DNA of 64,000 bases from Flexivirga caeni (GCF_003724155.1 NZ_RJJQ01000003.1:62001-126000); one strand, 5' to 3'; positions 43,781-54,716 are shown, counted from the stretch's first letter. Translations and numbers: made by a program. The notes: generated by a model not told the origin, from the sequence alone.

Positions 43781-45469
43781 TCAGGCGGCGGGTTCCGCGT
43801 CGGCGGCCGCGTTCACCCGCTCGGACTGGCGCAGGTCGTCGGGGCTGGTGGGCTTCATCCGCAGCGCCTGCTCGGTGAGATAGCGGACGTAGGCGTAGTT
43901 GGTGAAGAAGCCCGGCAGGTAGTCGCTCAACGCGGTGAAGTCGAGCACCTCGCGCGCAGCCTGGAAACGTGCCGCCGTGACGTCGTCCTGCCCGCGGGTG
44001 AGGGACGCGATCTCCTCGTCGATGATCCGATCGAGCAGCTCGCGGGTGACTCGCGGACCCTCGGCCAGTTGCGACTCGTGATGCAGCCACTGCCACAGCT
44101 GTGCGCGTGAAATCTCAACGGTTGCAGCGTCTTCCATCAGATTGTCGATCGTGATGGCACCCGTGCCGCCCACCCACGCGGCGAGGTAACGCAGCGAGAC
44201 CGAGACGCTGTGCCGCACGCCGCCGAGGGTGATCGTCTGGTGCACGCCGGTCAGAGAGACCAGGTCGGACGCGGGCAGCGCAACCGCCTGACGCAGTGAG
44301 CGCTGGTCGACACGGTCGCCGAGCACCGAGCGGTATGCCGCCAGGCAGGTCTCCACGACCGCCGGGTGCGCCACCCAGGATCCGTCGAAGCCCTCGGTCG
44401 CCTCGCGCTGCTTCTCCGCGGTGACTTGCGCCAGCGCACGGTGCCGGGCGGCCTCGTCATGCCCGGTCGGGTTCACCGCTGCCGGACCGCTGATCGCGTA
44501 GGCCCACCGCTTGTGACAGGTCGCGATCAGCAAGGTGGTCAGGGCGCGCAGGAACGGCGTGGTCATCGTCAGCTTGTCGCGGTCGGGCAGCACGAACTCG
44601 TCGCCACGGTGCGCGAACGTCCGCACGTAGCTGAACAGGTAGTCCCACCGACCCTCGGTCAATCCGCTGCAGTGCGAACGCAATTCGTAGAGGATCTCAT
44701 CCATCTCGAAGGCAGCCGGGAGCGTCTCGATGAGGACCGTTGCGCGGATGGTGCCCTGCGGGATGCCGAGCTCCCGCTGGGCGAGGACGAAGACGTCGTT
44801 CCACAGGCGCGCTTCGAGGTGCGACTCGATCTTGGGCAGGTAGAAGTAGGGCCCGGCACCGTTGTCGATCAGTTGCTTCGCGTTGTGGAAGAAGTAGAGG
44901 CCGAAGTCGAACAGCGAGGCGGAGATTGGCCGCCCGTCGATCGTGATGTGCTTCTCGCACAGGTGCCAGCCACGAGGCCGCATGATGATCGTGGGTCCGG
45001 CGCCGGTCGTCGTGAGCGTGGCGCCGTCGGACGATTCGTAGCGCAGGTCGCCGCGGATGGCGTCATACAGCGTGATCTGGCCGTCGATGATGTTCCGCCA
45101 CGACGGGGCGACGCTGTCCTCCAGGTCCGCCAGCCAGGTCGAGGCACCCGAATTCATCGCGTGCGCAGCGGTGCCCGGGCTCGCCGGGGCGATCAACTCG
45201 CAGCGGCGATCGGCCAGACCCGGGCCCGGAGCCGCGACCTTCCAGGTGGGGTCGGCCCGGATCGCGGCTGTCTCGGGCAGGTAGTCGAGGTTTGCGCCGC
45301 CGTCGATCTCCTTCGCGCGGTGCCGGCGAGCAGCGAGCAACTCGGCCCGGCGGCCTGCGAACGCGCCGTCGAGGACTGCGACGAAGGCAAGCGCTTCCGG
45401 GGTGACGACCTGGTCGAAGCGTGGGTGCATGGTGCCGCGCACCACGGGGCTTCCGTGGGTCTCGCACAT
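43781..45469 (-). CDS. aceB: Malate synthase A
   Basis: This enzyme of about 562 residues condenses glyoxylate with acetyl-CoA to malate, the second step of the glyoxylate shunt. The isoform A signature is visible: RSHCSGLTEGRWDYLFS (the usual Asn-Cys is Thr-Glu here), MRPRGWHLCEKH and CHKRWAYAISG. ATG 45469 has an SD (AGGAC, about 7 bases); the frame extending to 45643 runs through a hairpin and is artefactual. It is downstream of aceA on the same strand with two hairpins between. Confidence 0.93.
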   Translation of the reverse strand: MCETHGSPVVRGTMHPRFDQVVTPEALAFVAVLDGAFAGRRAELLAARRHRAKEIDGGANLDYLPETAAIRADPTWKVAAPGPGLADRRCELIAPASPGTAAHAMNSGASTWLADLEDSVAPSWRNIIDGQITLYDAIRGDLRYESSDGATLTTTGAGPTIIMRPRGWHLCEKHITIDGRPISASLFDFGLYFFHNAKQLIDNGAGPYFYLPKIESHLEARLWNDVFVLAQRELGIPQGTIRATVLIETLPAAFEMDEILYELRSHCSGLTEGRWDYLFSYVRTFAHRGDEFVLPDRDKLTMTTPFLRALTTLLIATCHKRWAYAISGPAAVNPTGHDEAARHRALAQVTAEKQREATEGFDGSWVAHPAVVETCLAAYRSVLGDRVDQRSLRQAVALPASDLVSLTGVHQTITLGGVRHSVSVSLRYLAAWVGGTGAITIDNLMEDAATVEISRAQLWQWLHHESQLAEGPRVTRELLDRIIDEEIASLTRGQDDVTAARFQAAREVLDFTALSDYLPGFFTNYAYVRYLTEQALRMKPTSPDDLRQSERVNAAADAEPAA

Positions 45470-45509
45470 GACAATGTCCTTTCCGGACGTTAATTCCGAA
45501 CAGGCACAG

Positions 45510-45574
45510 GAGGCTGGAGATGCGTGGGCGTTGCAGGGAGCTTGCGACCGGAACGCCCACGCATCTCCAGCCTC
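45510..45574 (-). terminator. Perfect 23-bp inverted repeat between aceA and aceB
   Basis: Arms 45510-45532 and 45552-45574 are perfect complements (GGCTGGAGATGCGTGGG core) with a 19-base loop. It lies about 40 bp upstream of the aceB start. It may be an attenuator, a processing site, or a mobile repeat. No U tract. Confidence 0.7.
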
Positions 45575-45631
45575 TAGTGCACGGATTGCCTTGGTATGAC
45601 GAACGATTGGAGTGATCTTGTGGGGTGAATC

Positions 45632-45673
45632 CCGGGTCTGCACGGCCGGAGCCAGGTGACCGCGCAGACCCGG
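45632..45673 (-). terminator. Hairpin following aceA
   Basis: CCGGGTCTGCACGG (45632-45645) pairs with CCGCGCAGACCCGG (45660-45673) with one mismatch. It lies 19 bp after the aceA stop and is the likelier aceA terminator. Confidence 0.6.
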
Positions 45674-45692
45674 AAGTTTGAGTGACGCGACC

Positions 45693-46985
<1,293 letters not shown>

Positions 46986-47076
46986 CCTGCATCGGTCCTT
47001 TCGCGATATCGGTGCGTTCGATGTGACTACTTTCGGGTACCAAGGACGCGAGGCAACAGGAGGTTTCGAATCAAAA

Positions 47077-47092
47077 TTCGCAGTTTTTGCGA
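47077..47092. promoter_or_regulatory. Candidate RamB-type operator in the aceA-ramB intergenic region
   Basis: An AT-rich dyad TTCGCA-GTTT-TTGCGA lies 13 bp before the regulator start and about 92 bp upstream of aceA. It resembles the RamB box of corynebacteria (AAAGTTTGCAAA) in having an internal TTTGC word. It is the only such AT-rich dyad in this divergent region. Confidence 0.5.
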
Positions 47093-47104
47093 TATTGTCG
47101 GTGC

Positions 47105-48676
47105 ATGGTTCGAGTTTCTCGCGGTTCCGCTGCCGCACCCGCTGTCAAGAACGCTTCTTCTGCGGGCGGCGGCGCGTCCAGCAGCGATCCCGGCCGGCTG
47201 ACGTCCCCCGGCATACGACCGGCGGCGAAGGACACCGTCAACGTGCCCGACACCCTGACCGTCGGGCGGCGCGTGCGGCATGTGCGGCAGGCGGCCGGAC
47301 GCACGCTGGGTGACGTCGCGGCTGCCGTGGGTATGTCGACCTCTGCTCTGTCGCTGATCGAGAACGGCAAGCGGGAACCTCGCCTGTCGGTGATCTCGGC
47401 GCTGGCGCAGGAACTGCAGACACCGCTCGCGGACCTGCTGTCCACGGCACCGCCGAGCAGGCGCGCCGCGCTGGAGATCCGGCTGGAGCGGGCGCAGCGC
47501 CTGCCGTCATACGAGGCCCTCGGCCTGCCGCGGGTGAAGGTGAGTCCGCGGCTGCCCACCGAGGCGCTCGAAGCGCTGGTGGGTATGCACGAGGCGATGG
47601 CCTCCGCGCGGGCCGACAGTGCAGCGACGCCCGAGCACGCCCGGCGCGCCAACGCCGAACTGCGCGAGCGGATGCGGGCGGCGGACAACTACTTCGGCGA
47701 CATCGAGGCGGAGGCGGGGAAGCTGCTCGGCTCGATCAGCCACCCGGGTGGCCCGATCAGCCGCACGACGGTCGATCGCATCGCGGCACACCTGGGCTAC
47801 AAACTGGTGCACACCTCGGACCTGCCCGGTTCGACCCGCACTGTGACCGACCTGCACAACAAGCGCATCTACCTGCCGCAACCTGAGGCAGGACAACATG
47901 ATTCGCGCTCGCTGGCATTGCATGCCGTCGGGCATCTGGTGCTCGGCCACCAGCCGCCGGAGGACTATGCCGAGTTTCTCTCGCAGCGCGTGGAGATCAA
48001 CTACTTCGCCGCCGCGCTGCTGATGCCAGAAGGGGAGACCGTCGAGTTCCTGCGTCGCGCGAAGGCTGCGAAGGACATCGCGATCGAGGACCTGCGCGAC
48101 GCATATGCCGTGTCCTACGAGACCGCCGCCCACCGCTTCACCAACCTGGCGACCCGGCACCTGGGCATCCCGGTCCACTTCATGCGGATCAGCCAGGACG
48201 GTGTGGTTTACAAGGCGTACGAGAACGATGGCGTGCAGTTTCCGGCCGATCCGACCGGCGCCATCGAGGGGCAGCGGGTATGCCGGTCGTGGACCGCGCG
48301 CCGCGTCTTCGAGCAGCCCGACCTGTCGCAGGCGTACCAGGCGTACACCGACACTCGATCGGGCACCTATTGGTGCACCGCGGTCGTGGACCGCACCAGG
48401 GACGGGCTGTTCGCGGTCAACGTGGGCGTGGCCTATCACGACGTGAAATGGATGCGCGGGCGCGAGACCACCGAGCGCGCGGTGTCCCGTTGCCCCGACC
48501 CGAGCTGCTGCAACCAGCCGCCGGCCGGGCTCGCGGAACGATGGGCGGGACAGGCCTGGCCGTCGGCGCGCGTGCACTCGCACCTGCTGGCCGCCATGCC
48601 GCCCGGCGTGTTCCCGGGCGTCGACGACACCGAGGTCTACCGGTTTCTGGAGCGGCACGCGTCGGGCGTGGGGTGA
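47105..48676 (+). CDS. ramB: XRE-family regulator of the short-chain fatty acyl / RamB type
   Basis: This 523-residue regulator has an N-terminal disordered tail, an HTH_3 domain ([39 protein letters not shown]), a central ImmA/IrrE-like domain with [13 protein letters not shown], and a C-terminal DUF2083-type domain with conserved Cys ([12 protein letters not shown]). RamB represses acetate and glyoxylate-shunt genes in corynebacteria, and the divergent position beside aceA supports that role here. ATG at 47105. Confidence 0.9.
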   Translation: MVRVSRGSAAAPAVKNASSAGGGASSSDPGRLTSPGIRPAAKDTVNVPDTLTVGRRVRHVRQAAGRTLGDVAAAVGMSTSALSLIENGKREPRLSVISALAQELQTPLADLLSTAPPSRRAALEIRLERAQRLPSYEALGLPRVKVSPRLPTEALEALVGMHEAMASARADSAATPEHARRANAELRERMRAADNYFGDIEAEAGKLLGSISHPGGPISRTTVDRIAAHLGYKLVHTSDLPGSTRTVTDLHNKRIYLPQPEAGQHDSRSLALHAVGHLVLGHQPPEDYAEFLSQRVEINYFAAALLMPEGETVEFLRRAKAAKDIAIEDLRDAYAVSYETAAHRFTNLATRHLGIPVHFMRISQDGVVYKAYENDGVQFPADPTGAIEGQRVCRSWTARRVFEQPDLSQAYQAYTDTRSGTYWCTAVVDRTRDGLFAVNVGVAYHDVKWMRGRETTERAVSRCPDPSCCNQPPAGLAERWAGQAWPSARVHSHLLAAMPPGVFPGVDDTEVYRFLERHASGVG

Positions 48677-48686
48677 GGCGGGCCTT

Positions 48687-48800
48687 CGGGACGGGAATTT
48701 CGCGTCGGAAGTGTCCCGGAGGCGCGACGGTCGAGGTTTGGGGACGGGAAATCGGGCCGGAAGTGTCCCGGAGGCGCGACGGTCGGGCTTGCGGGACAGG
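48687..48800. repeat. 52-bp tandem repeat, locus A (two copies; also at 55711)
   Basis: The words GTGTCCCG begin at 48711 and 48763, a period of 52. Each unit also carries GGCGCGACGGTCG and GGGACGGGAA. The same unit is repeated three times at 55711-55866. Between ramB and the converging exporter. No inverted repeat or coding frame is evident. Confidence 0.8.
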
Positions 48801-48814
48801 CCCGAATCAACCGG

Positions 48815-51800
48815 TCAGCCGGCCAGGTGGTCCCACGCGTCGGAGAGGTCGGACCATGGGCCGACTGCCATGATCTCGCCGTCGACCAGCACCACCACGC
48901 GGTCCGCCTGGGCGAGCGCGGCCCGTTTGGAGGTCGCGCCGATCACCGTGCTGTGCCGCTCGCGCAGCGCCGCCCACAACTCGATCTCGGTCGTCGCGTC
49001 GAGCGCGCTCGACACGTCGTCGGCGAGCAGCAACTCGCTGTCGGTCGCGAGCGCGCGGGCGAGGGCGAGACGCTGGACCTGGCCGCCGGAGAGGCGGACT
49101 CCGCGGTGACCGATCACGGCGTCCGGCCCGCCGGCAGCCGCCACATCGGGTGCGAGCCGGGCGGTCTCCACCGGTTCGGAGAAGGCGCGGTCGGCATACC
49201 CCAGCTGCACGTTGTCGGCGAAGGTGCCGGACAGCACCCGCGGCACCTGCGCGACGTGGGCCACCTGACCCGGGCGCAGGAAGGCCTGGGCGTCGGTCAC
49301 CTCGGTGCCGTTCCAGGTGAGCGATCCGCTGTGCGACAGGAGGCCAGCGAGCGACCCCAGCAGGCTCGACTTGCCCGAGCCGATCTGGCCGAGCAGCAGC
49401 ACAAACTCGCCGCGGCGCACGGTCAGATCGACATCGCTGACGCCGATCGTTCCGTCGTCGTGTATGGCCGAGAAGTCGCGAATCGTCAGCTCCTGCAAAG
49501 GTGTTCGTGGTGTGGTCGACGGCTCGGGGGCCGTGCCCGCGACCAGGTCGATGTCGCCCGGGATGGTCACCAGGTCGACGCCACCGGCGAACCGGCTGGT
49601 TGCCCGCTGCCACGCCCGGGCGCCCGGAGCCTCGGTCACGACCGATCCGGCGACTCGGCCGAACCAGTCAAAGCCGCTGACGGCGTTGGAGACCAGGATC
49701 GCGGTCGCCAGCCCCCACACGTTGTCCAGGTATGCCGCCCACGCCACCACGACACCCACCTGCACGAGGACGATCGGCACCCCGTCGAGCAAGGCCCGGA
49801 CGCGGTGCTCCTTGACCGCGGCATCCACCCGTCCGGCATCGACGTGCTGCAGGTGCCGATGGATCTCGGGGGTGCGCGCGGCCAGTTTGACAGTGCGCGC
49901 CGACTCCAGCGCCGAGACGAGAGCGCGCCCGAAGTTGGCACGCGACGTGGACGCTTTGGCCGCCGACCGGCCAGCGATCGGCCGGCCGCCGGCGGAGGCC
50001 ACGGCGGCGCCCACCATGACGCCGAGCAGCACGAGACCGGCCAATACCGTGCCCCCGATGAGCGCCGTCACGACGGCAACCAGCAGACCGTTGATGAAGT
50101 CGATCCAGCGGTCGGCGTACTGCGCGTAGCGGTCGGAGTCGAGCGCGCGGCCCATGACCTCGCCCGGGGGAGTCTTGACCAGCCGGTGGCCGCGGATCTG
50201 CCCGAGTAACACCTGCATGCGGGTGCGCAGCAGCACTTCGACCCACCAGCGCGGGTAGCGCCGGATCGCTTCGGACAGCATCAGCGGGCCGGCGATCAGG
50301 CAGACGACCAGCAGGACGGCGAGCGTCATCGGGGTGTGGCCGTCCTTCAGATCCTGGACGGCGTTGCCCCACACCAGGGCGGTGACCGCGCCGAGCGAAC
50401 CCAGCAGTGCCGACCCGAAGAACAACCCGATGGCCATCACGCCCCAGCGCGGCTGGACCAGCAGTGCCCGCGTGATGCCGCGGGCCAGCGAGGGGCCGTT
50501 GCCGGGGTCGGGCAGCTGCGGTGGGGTGCCGGTGCGGCGACGGCCCCCGACCTGAGTTCCCGCCGTCTCGCCGGTGCCGGACGGATCGCCGGTGGCCGGT
50601 TGCCCGGTTGCTCCGTCGTCCGCGGCCGAGGACGCCTCCAGCAGGTCCCGGAACGGCCCGGGAGTGCGGGCCAGTTGTGCACGCGGACCGGCTTGCACCA
50701 GGGTGCCGTGATCGAGCACGGCAACCTGGTCGGCGCGCGCGATGGTGCTCAGCCGGTGCGCCACGAGCACGCCGGTGCGGCCCGCGAGCAGGTGCTCGGC
50801 TGCGGACACGACGCGCCGCTCGGTGAGCGGGTCCATGCGGGCAGTCGCTTCGTCGAGGATGACGACGCGCACGTCGCGCACCAGCAGCCGCGCGAATGCG
50901 ACGAGCTGCTCCTCGCCCGCCGACAGCGAGGTGCCGCTCGCACCGAGCACGGTGTCGAGACCATCGGGCAGGCTCTCGACCCAGTCGGTCAGGCCGAGCC
51001 GATCGATCGCGGCGACGATGTCGGCGCGCGGGACGTCCGCGAAGAGCGCGATGTTCTCGGCGAGTGTGCCGACCAGGAGTTCGGTGCGCTGGGTGACGAC
51101 GCCGACCGCCGAGCGCAACTGCTGCAGGTCGAGGGTGGTGACGTCGGCGCCGCCGAGCAGGACCATCCCGGGCGGTGGTTCGACGGCCCGGGACAGCAGG
51201 GAGGCGACGGTCGACTTGCCGGACCCGGTGCGGCCGACGAGGGCGACCGTGTGACCGGCGGGCACGTGCAGGTCGAGATCGTGCAGCGCGAACGCGCCCT
51301 CGGCATACCTGAATCGCAGCCCGTCGAGCCGTATGTCGAGAGGCGTCTCGGGCAGGGCGGCGCCTCCGACCGGCTCCGGCTCGACCGCGAGCATCTGCCG
51401 TAGCCGGATCAGCGCGCCGATACCGGTCTGCAGGTCGGGCAGGTGACGTGCGGTCATGTCGATCTGGCCCACGAACGTCGTGGTGACCAGGAAGAGTGTC
51501 ACGACCGATGCGACGGACATCCCGCCGTCCGCGACCATGGCGATGCCGACGATGCCGACACCCGCCAGCATCGCGTGCAGCAGCACGCTGGCTCGCAGCG
51601 TCAGCAGCCACTCGAGGTCGAGAACCTTGCGGAACCGCTCGTGGATGGTCGCCGAGAGCCGCGCGAGCCGGGCGACCGCGAAGGGCTGCCCCAGGCTGGT
51701 GCGCAGGTCGTCGGCGCCGGCGATGCCCTCCTCCAGGGCGGCGGCGTGGTCGGTCCAGGCGATCTCCTCGGCTACCTTGCGCTTCGCGAGCTCGCCGAGC

Positions 51801-52363
51801 CGCGGCTTGATCACCGCGAAGGTGATGAACGCGATCACCGGGAAGACACCCCAGGCCGGCCACCAGGTGATGCCGGCGATGATCCACATCGGAACCAGTG
51901 CGACGAGAGTTTCCAGCAGGCGCCATACCTGCTGGCGCAGCAAGTTGCCGACCTCGTGCGTGTCGTCGTCGACCCGGTCGATGACCTCGCCGACCGCTTG
52001 CTCCGACAACGCCGAAAGCGGTTGGTGCAGCGCGGCATTCAGCAGGTCGCCGCGCAGCGTTCCCTCGGCGCGGTCGATGATCGCAGCCCAGAAGAAGCGG
52101 CCGACCGTGTCGAGCAGGGCGCCACCGACGACACACAGAGCGAGGAGCCAGACCAGTGCGCGGGTGGGGTGCGCGGCCAATTGGCCGGCGACGACGGTGC
52201 CCAGGACCACGCCCACGGTGCTGATCACCATCACCGTGAGGGTCAGGGTCGTGGAAACGCCGGCGAGCCGACGGACGCTGAGCTGGCGCCGGCGGTCGTT
52301 CGGGGGAGTTCCGGGCGGTGAGGTGACGGCGCCGCCGGAGGCACGAGTGGCAGTGGAGGTCAT
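48815..52363 (-). CDS. Fused full-length ABC exporter (TMD-NBD-TMD-NBD)
   Basis: This 1182-residue polypeptide holds two complete ABC half-exporters. NBD1 (about 345-580) has Walker A VGRTGSGKST, signature LSAGEEQ (variant) and Walker B VILDEATARMD. NBD2 (about 965-1180) has Walker A LGQIGSGKSS, consensus LSGGQ and Walker B LLLADDVSSALD, where the catalytic Glu is Asp. NBD2 thus resembles the degenerate NBD of ABCC-type proteins, so ATP sites would be asymmetric. The region between them is low complexity. Most bacterial exporters are half-size, so the fusion is notable. Substrate unknown. The serpin gene is divergent 150 bp away. Confidence 0.9.
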   Translation of the reverse strand: MTSTATRASGGAVTSPPGTPPNDRRRQLSVRRLAGVSTTLTLTVMVISTVGVVLGTVVAGQLAAHPTRALVWLLALCVVGGALLDTVGRFFWAAIIDRAEGTLRGDLLNAALHQPLSALSEQAVGEVIDRVDDDTHEVGNLLRQQVWRLLETLVALVPMWIIAGITWWPAWGVFPVIAFITFAVIKPRLGELAKRKVAEEIAWTDHAAALEEGIAGADDLRTSLGQPFAVARLARLSATIHERFRKVLDLEWLLTLRASVLLHAMLAGVGIVGIAMVADGGMSVASVVTLFLVTTTFVGQIDMTARHLPDLQTGIGALIRLRQMLAVEPEPVGGAALPETPLDIRLDGLRFRYAEGAFALHDLDLHVPAGHTVALVGRTGSGKSTVASLLSRAVEPPPGMVLLGGADVTTLDLQQLRSAVGVVTQRTELLVGTLAENIALFADVPRADIVAAIDRLGLTDWVESLPDGLDTVLGASGTSLSAGEEQLVAFARLLVRDVRVVILDEATARMDPLTERRVVSAAEHLLAGRTGVLVAHRLSTIARADQVAVLDHGTLVQAGPRAQLARTPGPFRDLLEASSAADDGATGQPATGDPSGTGETAGTQVGGRRRTGTPPQLPDPGNGPSLARGITRALLVQPRWGVMAIGLFFGSALLGSLGAVTALVWGNAVQDLKDGHTPMTLAVLLVVCLIAGPLMLSEAIRRYPRWWVEVLLRTRMQVLLGQIRGHRLVKTPPGEVMGRALDSDRYAQYADRWIDFINGLLVAVVTALIGGTVLAGLVLLGVMVGAAVASAGGRPIAGRSAAKASTSRANFGRALVSALESARTVKLAARTPEIHRHLQHVDAGRVDAAVKEHRVRALLDGVPIVLVQVGVVVAWAAYLDNVWGLATAILVSNAVSGFDWFGRVAGSVVTEAPGARAWQRATSRFAGGVDLVTIPGDIDLVAGTAPEPSTTPRTPLQELTIRDFSAIHDDGTIGVSDVDLTVRRGEFVLLLGQIGSGKSSLLGSLAGLLSHSGSLTWNGTEVTDAQAFLRPGQVAHVAQVPRVLSGTFADNVQLGYADRAFSEPVETARLAPDVAAAGGPDAVIGHRGVRLSGGQVQRLALARALATDSELLLADDVSSALDATTEIELWAALRERHSTVIGATSKRAALAQADRVVVLVDGEIMAVGPWSDLSDAWDHLAG

Positions 52364-52512
52364 GGCGCGTCAACGCTACGCGGAAGCTCGGACAGCCGCA
52401 TTTTCATTTCTCCGTGAGAGTCGCCCCTCGCCGAATCGCGCAGCCGTCGCAACCTCCCGGTAGGGGTGTGCGTCCTTGCTGTAGAAGGCCGAACGTCCAC
52501 GAAGGGGTAGCC

Positions 52513-53844
52513 ATGAATCGTCGACAGGCACTGCAGTCAATCGCCTTGGTGTCGCTGGGTGCTGCACTCGCAGGGTGCAAGTCCGGAACGTCTGCAGGCC
52601 CGGGGACGGGCTCGAAATCCGGTGCACCGTCGAGTAATTCGTCGGGGACGGTGGCGCCCGGACCGAGCGGTGTGCTCGCCGTCAACGCAGCCCGTATGAC
52701 GCCCGGCCCGGCGACTCGCGCGGGTGCGGACCTGACGGAGTTCGGTGTGCGAGTTCTGCTGAAGGACGCGCAGATCGGCGCGACGTCGAACGGCTCGATC
52801 AGCCCGTACTCGATCTATGCCGCGCTGGCGATGACCGACGCCGGCGCTCGGGGCACCACTCAGGCGCAACTCGACAAGCTGCTCGGCGGGGACCAGCAAC
52901 GCCAGGCGGGCAACATCACCGCGATCGACGCGGCGGTGGCCAAGGCCGTCGCCGCGAGCAAGAGCGGCCGGGGGAAGCCGACCGTGGTGCGGGCCGCGAA
53001 CTCGCTGTGGCCCGACAAGAGCCTGCCGGTCCGGCACGCCTACCTCGAGCAGCTGTCGAGCGGGTATGGCGCGCAACTGCACGTGGTCGACTACAAGAAC
53101 GACCCGGCGGGCGCGACCGAGCAGATCAACGACTGGGTCAGCGAGCGCACCAACAAGCTGATCCCGCACCTGCTCGGACCCGGCTCGGTCACCGCGGCGA
53201 CGCGACTGGAACTCGTCAACGCGCTTTATCTGAAGGCGGCCTGGCAGGAGGCGTTCGGCGACCCGGGCAAGCCGTCGGCGTTCACGACGGCGGCCGGCAC
53301 GCAGGTGCAGGTGCCCTACATGGAAGTCGAGACGCAGATGGTGACTGCGCACGGCACCGGGTGGGAGAGCGTCACGATTCCCTACCAGGGCGGCGGTATG
53401 GCGATGACCGTCGTGCTACCCGCGAAAGGCACGTTCGCCCAGATCCGGTCGTCCCTGGCGCACGTGCTCACGACGGCGACCAGCGCCAAGCGTGCCCGGG
53501 CAGTCGACCTGTCGATGCCGGCGTTCTCCATCGACACCAGCAGCCAGCTGGCGCCCACCCTGCAGTCACTCGGGGTCACCCAGCTCTTCGGCTCGGCGGA
53601 CCTGTCCGGCATCGCCGGGAAACCCGGCGAGATCCAGGTCAATTCGGTGGTCCACCAGTCGGTGGTCAAGGTGGACCAGCACGGGACCGAGGCCGCCGCT
53701 GCCACGGCGGTCGGTATCCAGGCGGGCGCCGTGCCGCAGCAGCTGCCGGAGCGCATCATGGTGGACCGGGCATTCTTCTTCGTCATACATGACACGACGA
53801 CCGGTGCGCCGCTCTTCCTCGGTCAGATCGCCGATCCGACCTAG
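52513..53844 (+). CDS. Lipoprotein serpin (serine protease inhibitor)
   Basis: This 443-residue serpin is secreted and lipid-anchored. The N-terminus MNRRQALQSIALVSLG has a twin-arginine and ends in lipobox LAGC. A Gly/Ser/Pro linker precedes the serpin fold (SPYSIYAALAMTDAGARGTT, NALYLKAAWQ, MTVVLPAKG). The reactive-centre loop hinge GTEAAAAT near residue 390 is the inhibitory consensus, so it is probably functional. The scissile region (VGIQAGAVPQQ) has small residues, suggesting an elastase- or subtilisin-like target. ATG 52513 has an SD (GAAGGGG). Confidence 0.92.
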   Translation: MNRRQALQSIALVSLGAALAGCKSGTSAGPGTGSKSGAPSSNSSGTVAPGPSGVLAVNAARMTPGPATRAGADLTEFGVRVLLKDAQIGATSNGSISPYSIYAALAMTDAGARGTTQAQLDKLLGGDQQRQAGNITAIDAAVAKAVAASKSGRGKPTVVRAANSLWPDKSLPVRHAYLEQLSSGYGAQLHVVDYKNDPAGATEQINDWVSERTNKLIPHLLGPGSVTAATRLELVNALYLKAAWQEAFGDPGKPSAFTTAAGTQVQVPYMEVETQMVTAHGTGWESVTIPYQGGGMAMTVVLPAKGTFAQIRSSLAHVLTTATSAKRARAVDLSMPAFSIDTSSQLAPTLQSLGVTQLFGSADLSGIAGKPGEIQVNSVVHQSVVKVDQHGTEAAAATAVGIQAGAVPQQLPERIMVDRAFFFVIHDTTTGAPLFLGQIADPT

Positions 53845-53854
53845 TCACCCACGA

Positions 53855-53884
53855 TTGGGAGCCAGGGGGTCGCTCTGGCACAAT
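53855..53884 (+). promoter_or_regulatory. Probable rpsP promoter
   Basis: TTGGGA at 53855-53860, an 18-base spacer and CACAAT at 53879-53884 resemble a housekeeping-sigma promoter. Transcription would start around 53891, leaving a leader of about 125 nt before rpsP. An SD (GAAGGAG) precedes the GTG start. Confidence 0.5.
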
Positions 53885-54018
53885 GGGGAACGTACCCGCG
53901 CACTTCCGAGGCCCTCTCACCTCGCCAGTTGCGCGCCTACCCCCGAGCAACGGCTCCCCGGTGTGTCCCCACCCCGGTCTCGCCGCTGCTCTTTGACATG
54001 TAGAAGGAGACCACGAAC

Positions 54019-54474
54019 GTGGCCGTCAAGATTCGTTTGAAGCGCCTGGGCGCCATCCGCAACGCTCAGTACCGCATCGTCGTCATGGACTCGCGCACCA
54101 AGCGCGACGGCCGGGCGATCGAGGAGATCGGGCTCTACCACCCGAAGGAAGAGCCGAGCCTGATCAAGGTCGACTCGGCGCGGGCGCAGTACTGGCTGGG
54201 CGTCGGCGCCCAGCCGACCGAGCAGGTCGCCGCGATCCTCAAGATCACCGGTGACTGGCAGAAGTTCAAGGGCGAGCCGGGCGCCGAAGGCACCCTGAAG
54301 GTCGCCGCACCGAAGACCGACAAGAAGGCGCTCTACGAGGCAGCCCTGGCCGCCGCGCAGAACGCCGCCGACGACTCGGGCAAGGGGTCGGCGACGACCA
54401 CGCGTAAGAAGGCGGAGGCCAAGGCCGACGAGGCTCCCGCCGAGGCTGCTGCGGACACCGCCTCCGAGGGCTGA
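54019..54474 (+). CDS. rpsP: Small ribosomal subunit protein S16
   Basis: This 151-residue S16 has the family core ([33 protein letters not shown]) in the first 85 residues, then an Ala/Lys/Glu-rich tail of about 60 residues. The extended acidic/basic tail is common in actinobacteria. GTG start. The KH-domain gene follows 5 bp downstream. The usual next genes, rimM and trmD, are displaced 6 kb by an amino-sugar cluster. Confidence 0.96.
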   Translation: MAVKIRLKRLGAIRNAQYRIVVMDSRTKRDGRAIEEIGLYHPKEEPSLIKVDSARAQYWLGVGAQPTEQVAAILKITGDWQKFKGEPGAEGTLKVAAPKTDKKALYEAALAAAQNAADDSGKGSATTTRKKAEAKADEAPAEAAADTASEG

Positions 54475-54479
54475 TCCTC

Positions 54480-54716
54480 GTGCTGGAGGAAGCGCTCGAG
54501 CACCTGGTCAAGGGCATCGTCGACCACGACGAGGACGTGACCGTGCGTCACTCGAACGGCCGCCGCGGTGAACTGCTCGAGGTCCGGGTGCATCCCGACG
54601 ACCTCGGGCGGGTGATCGGCCGGTCCGGCCGCACCGCGTCCGCGCTGCGAGAGGTCGTCAAGGCGCTCGCAGGTGGCAAGAACGTGCGCGTCGACATCGT
54701 GGACACCGACCGGTAG
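54480..54716 (+). CDS. KH-domain RNA-binding protein (KhpA/YlqC family)
   Basis: This 78-residue protein is a single KH domain with the RNA-binding loop GRVIGRSGR at about residues 43-51. The family binds RNA broadly and is encoded between rpsP and rimM in most bacteria of this group. GTG at 54480, 5 bp after rpsP. It is followed by a hairpin that probably ends the transcript. Confidence 0.93.
   Translation: MLEEALEHLVKGIVDHDEDVTVRHSNGRRGELLEVRVHPDDLGRVIGRSGRTASALREVVKALAGGKNVRVDIVDTDR

Noticed and set aside
45470-45643. N-terminal extension of malate synthase
   Set aside because: The extension translates through a perfect hairpin and lacks an SD; ATG 45469 has one.
48687-48800. CRISPR array
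   Set aside because: Repeats are directly abutting 52-bp units without unique spacers, and no cas genes are present.
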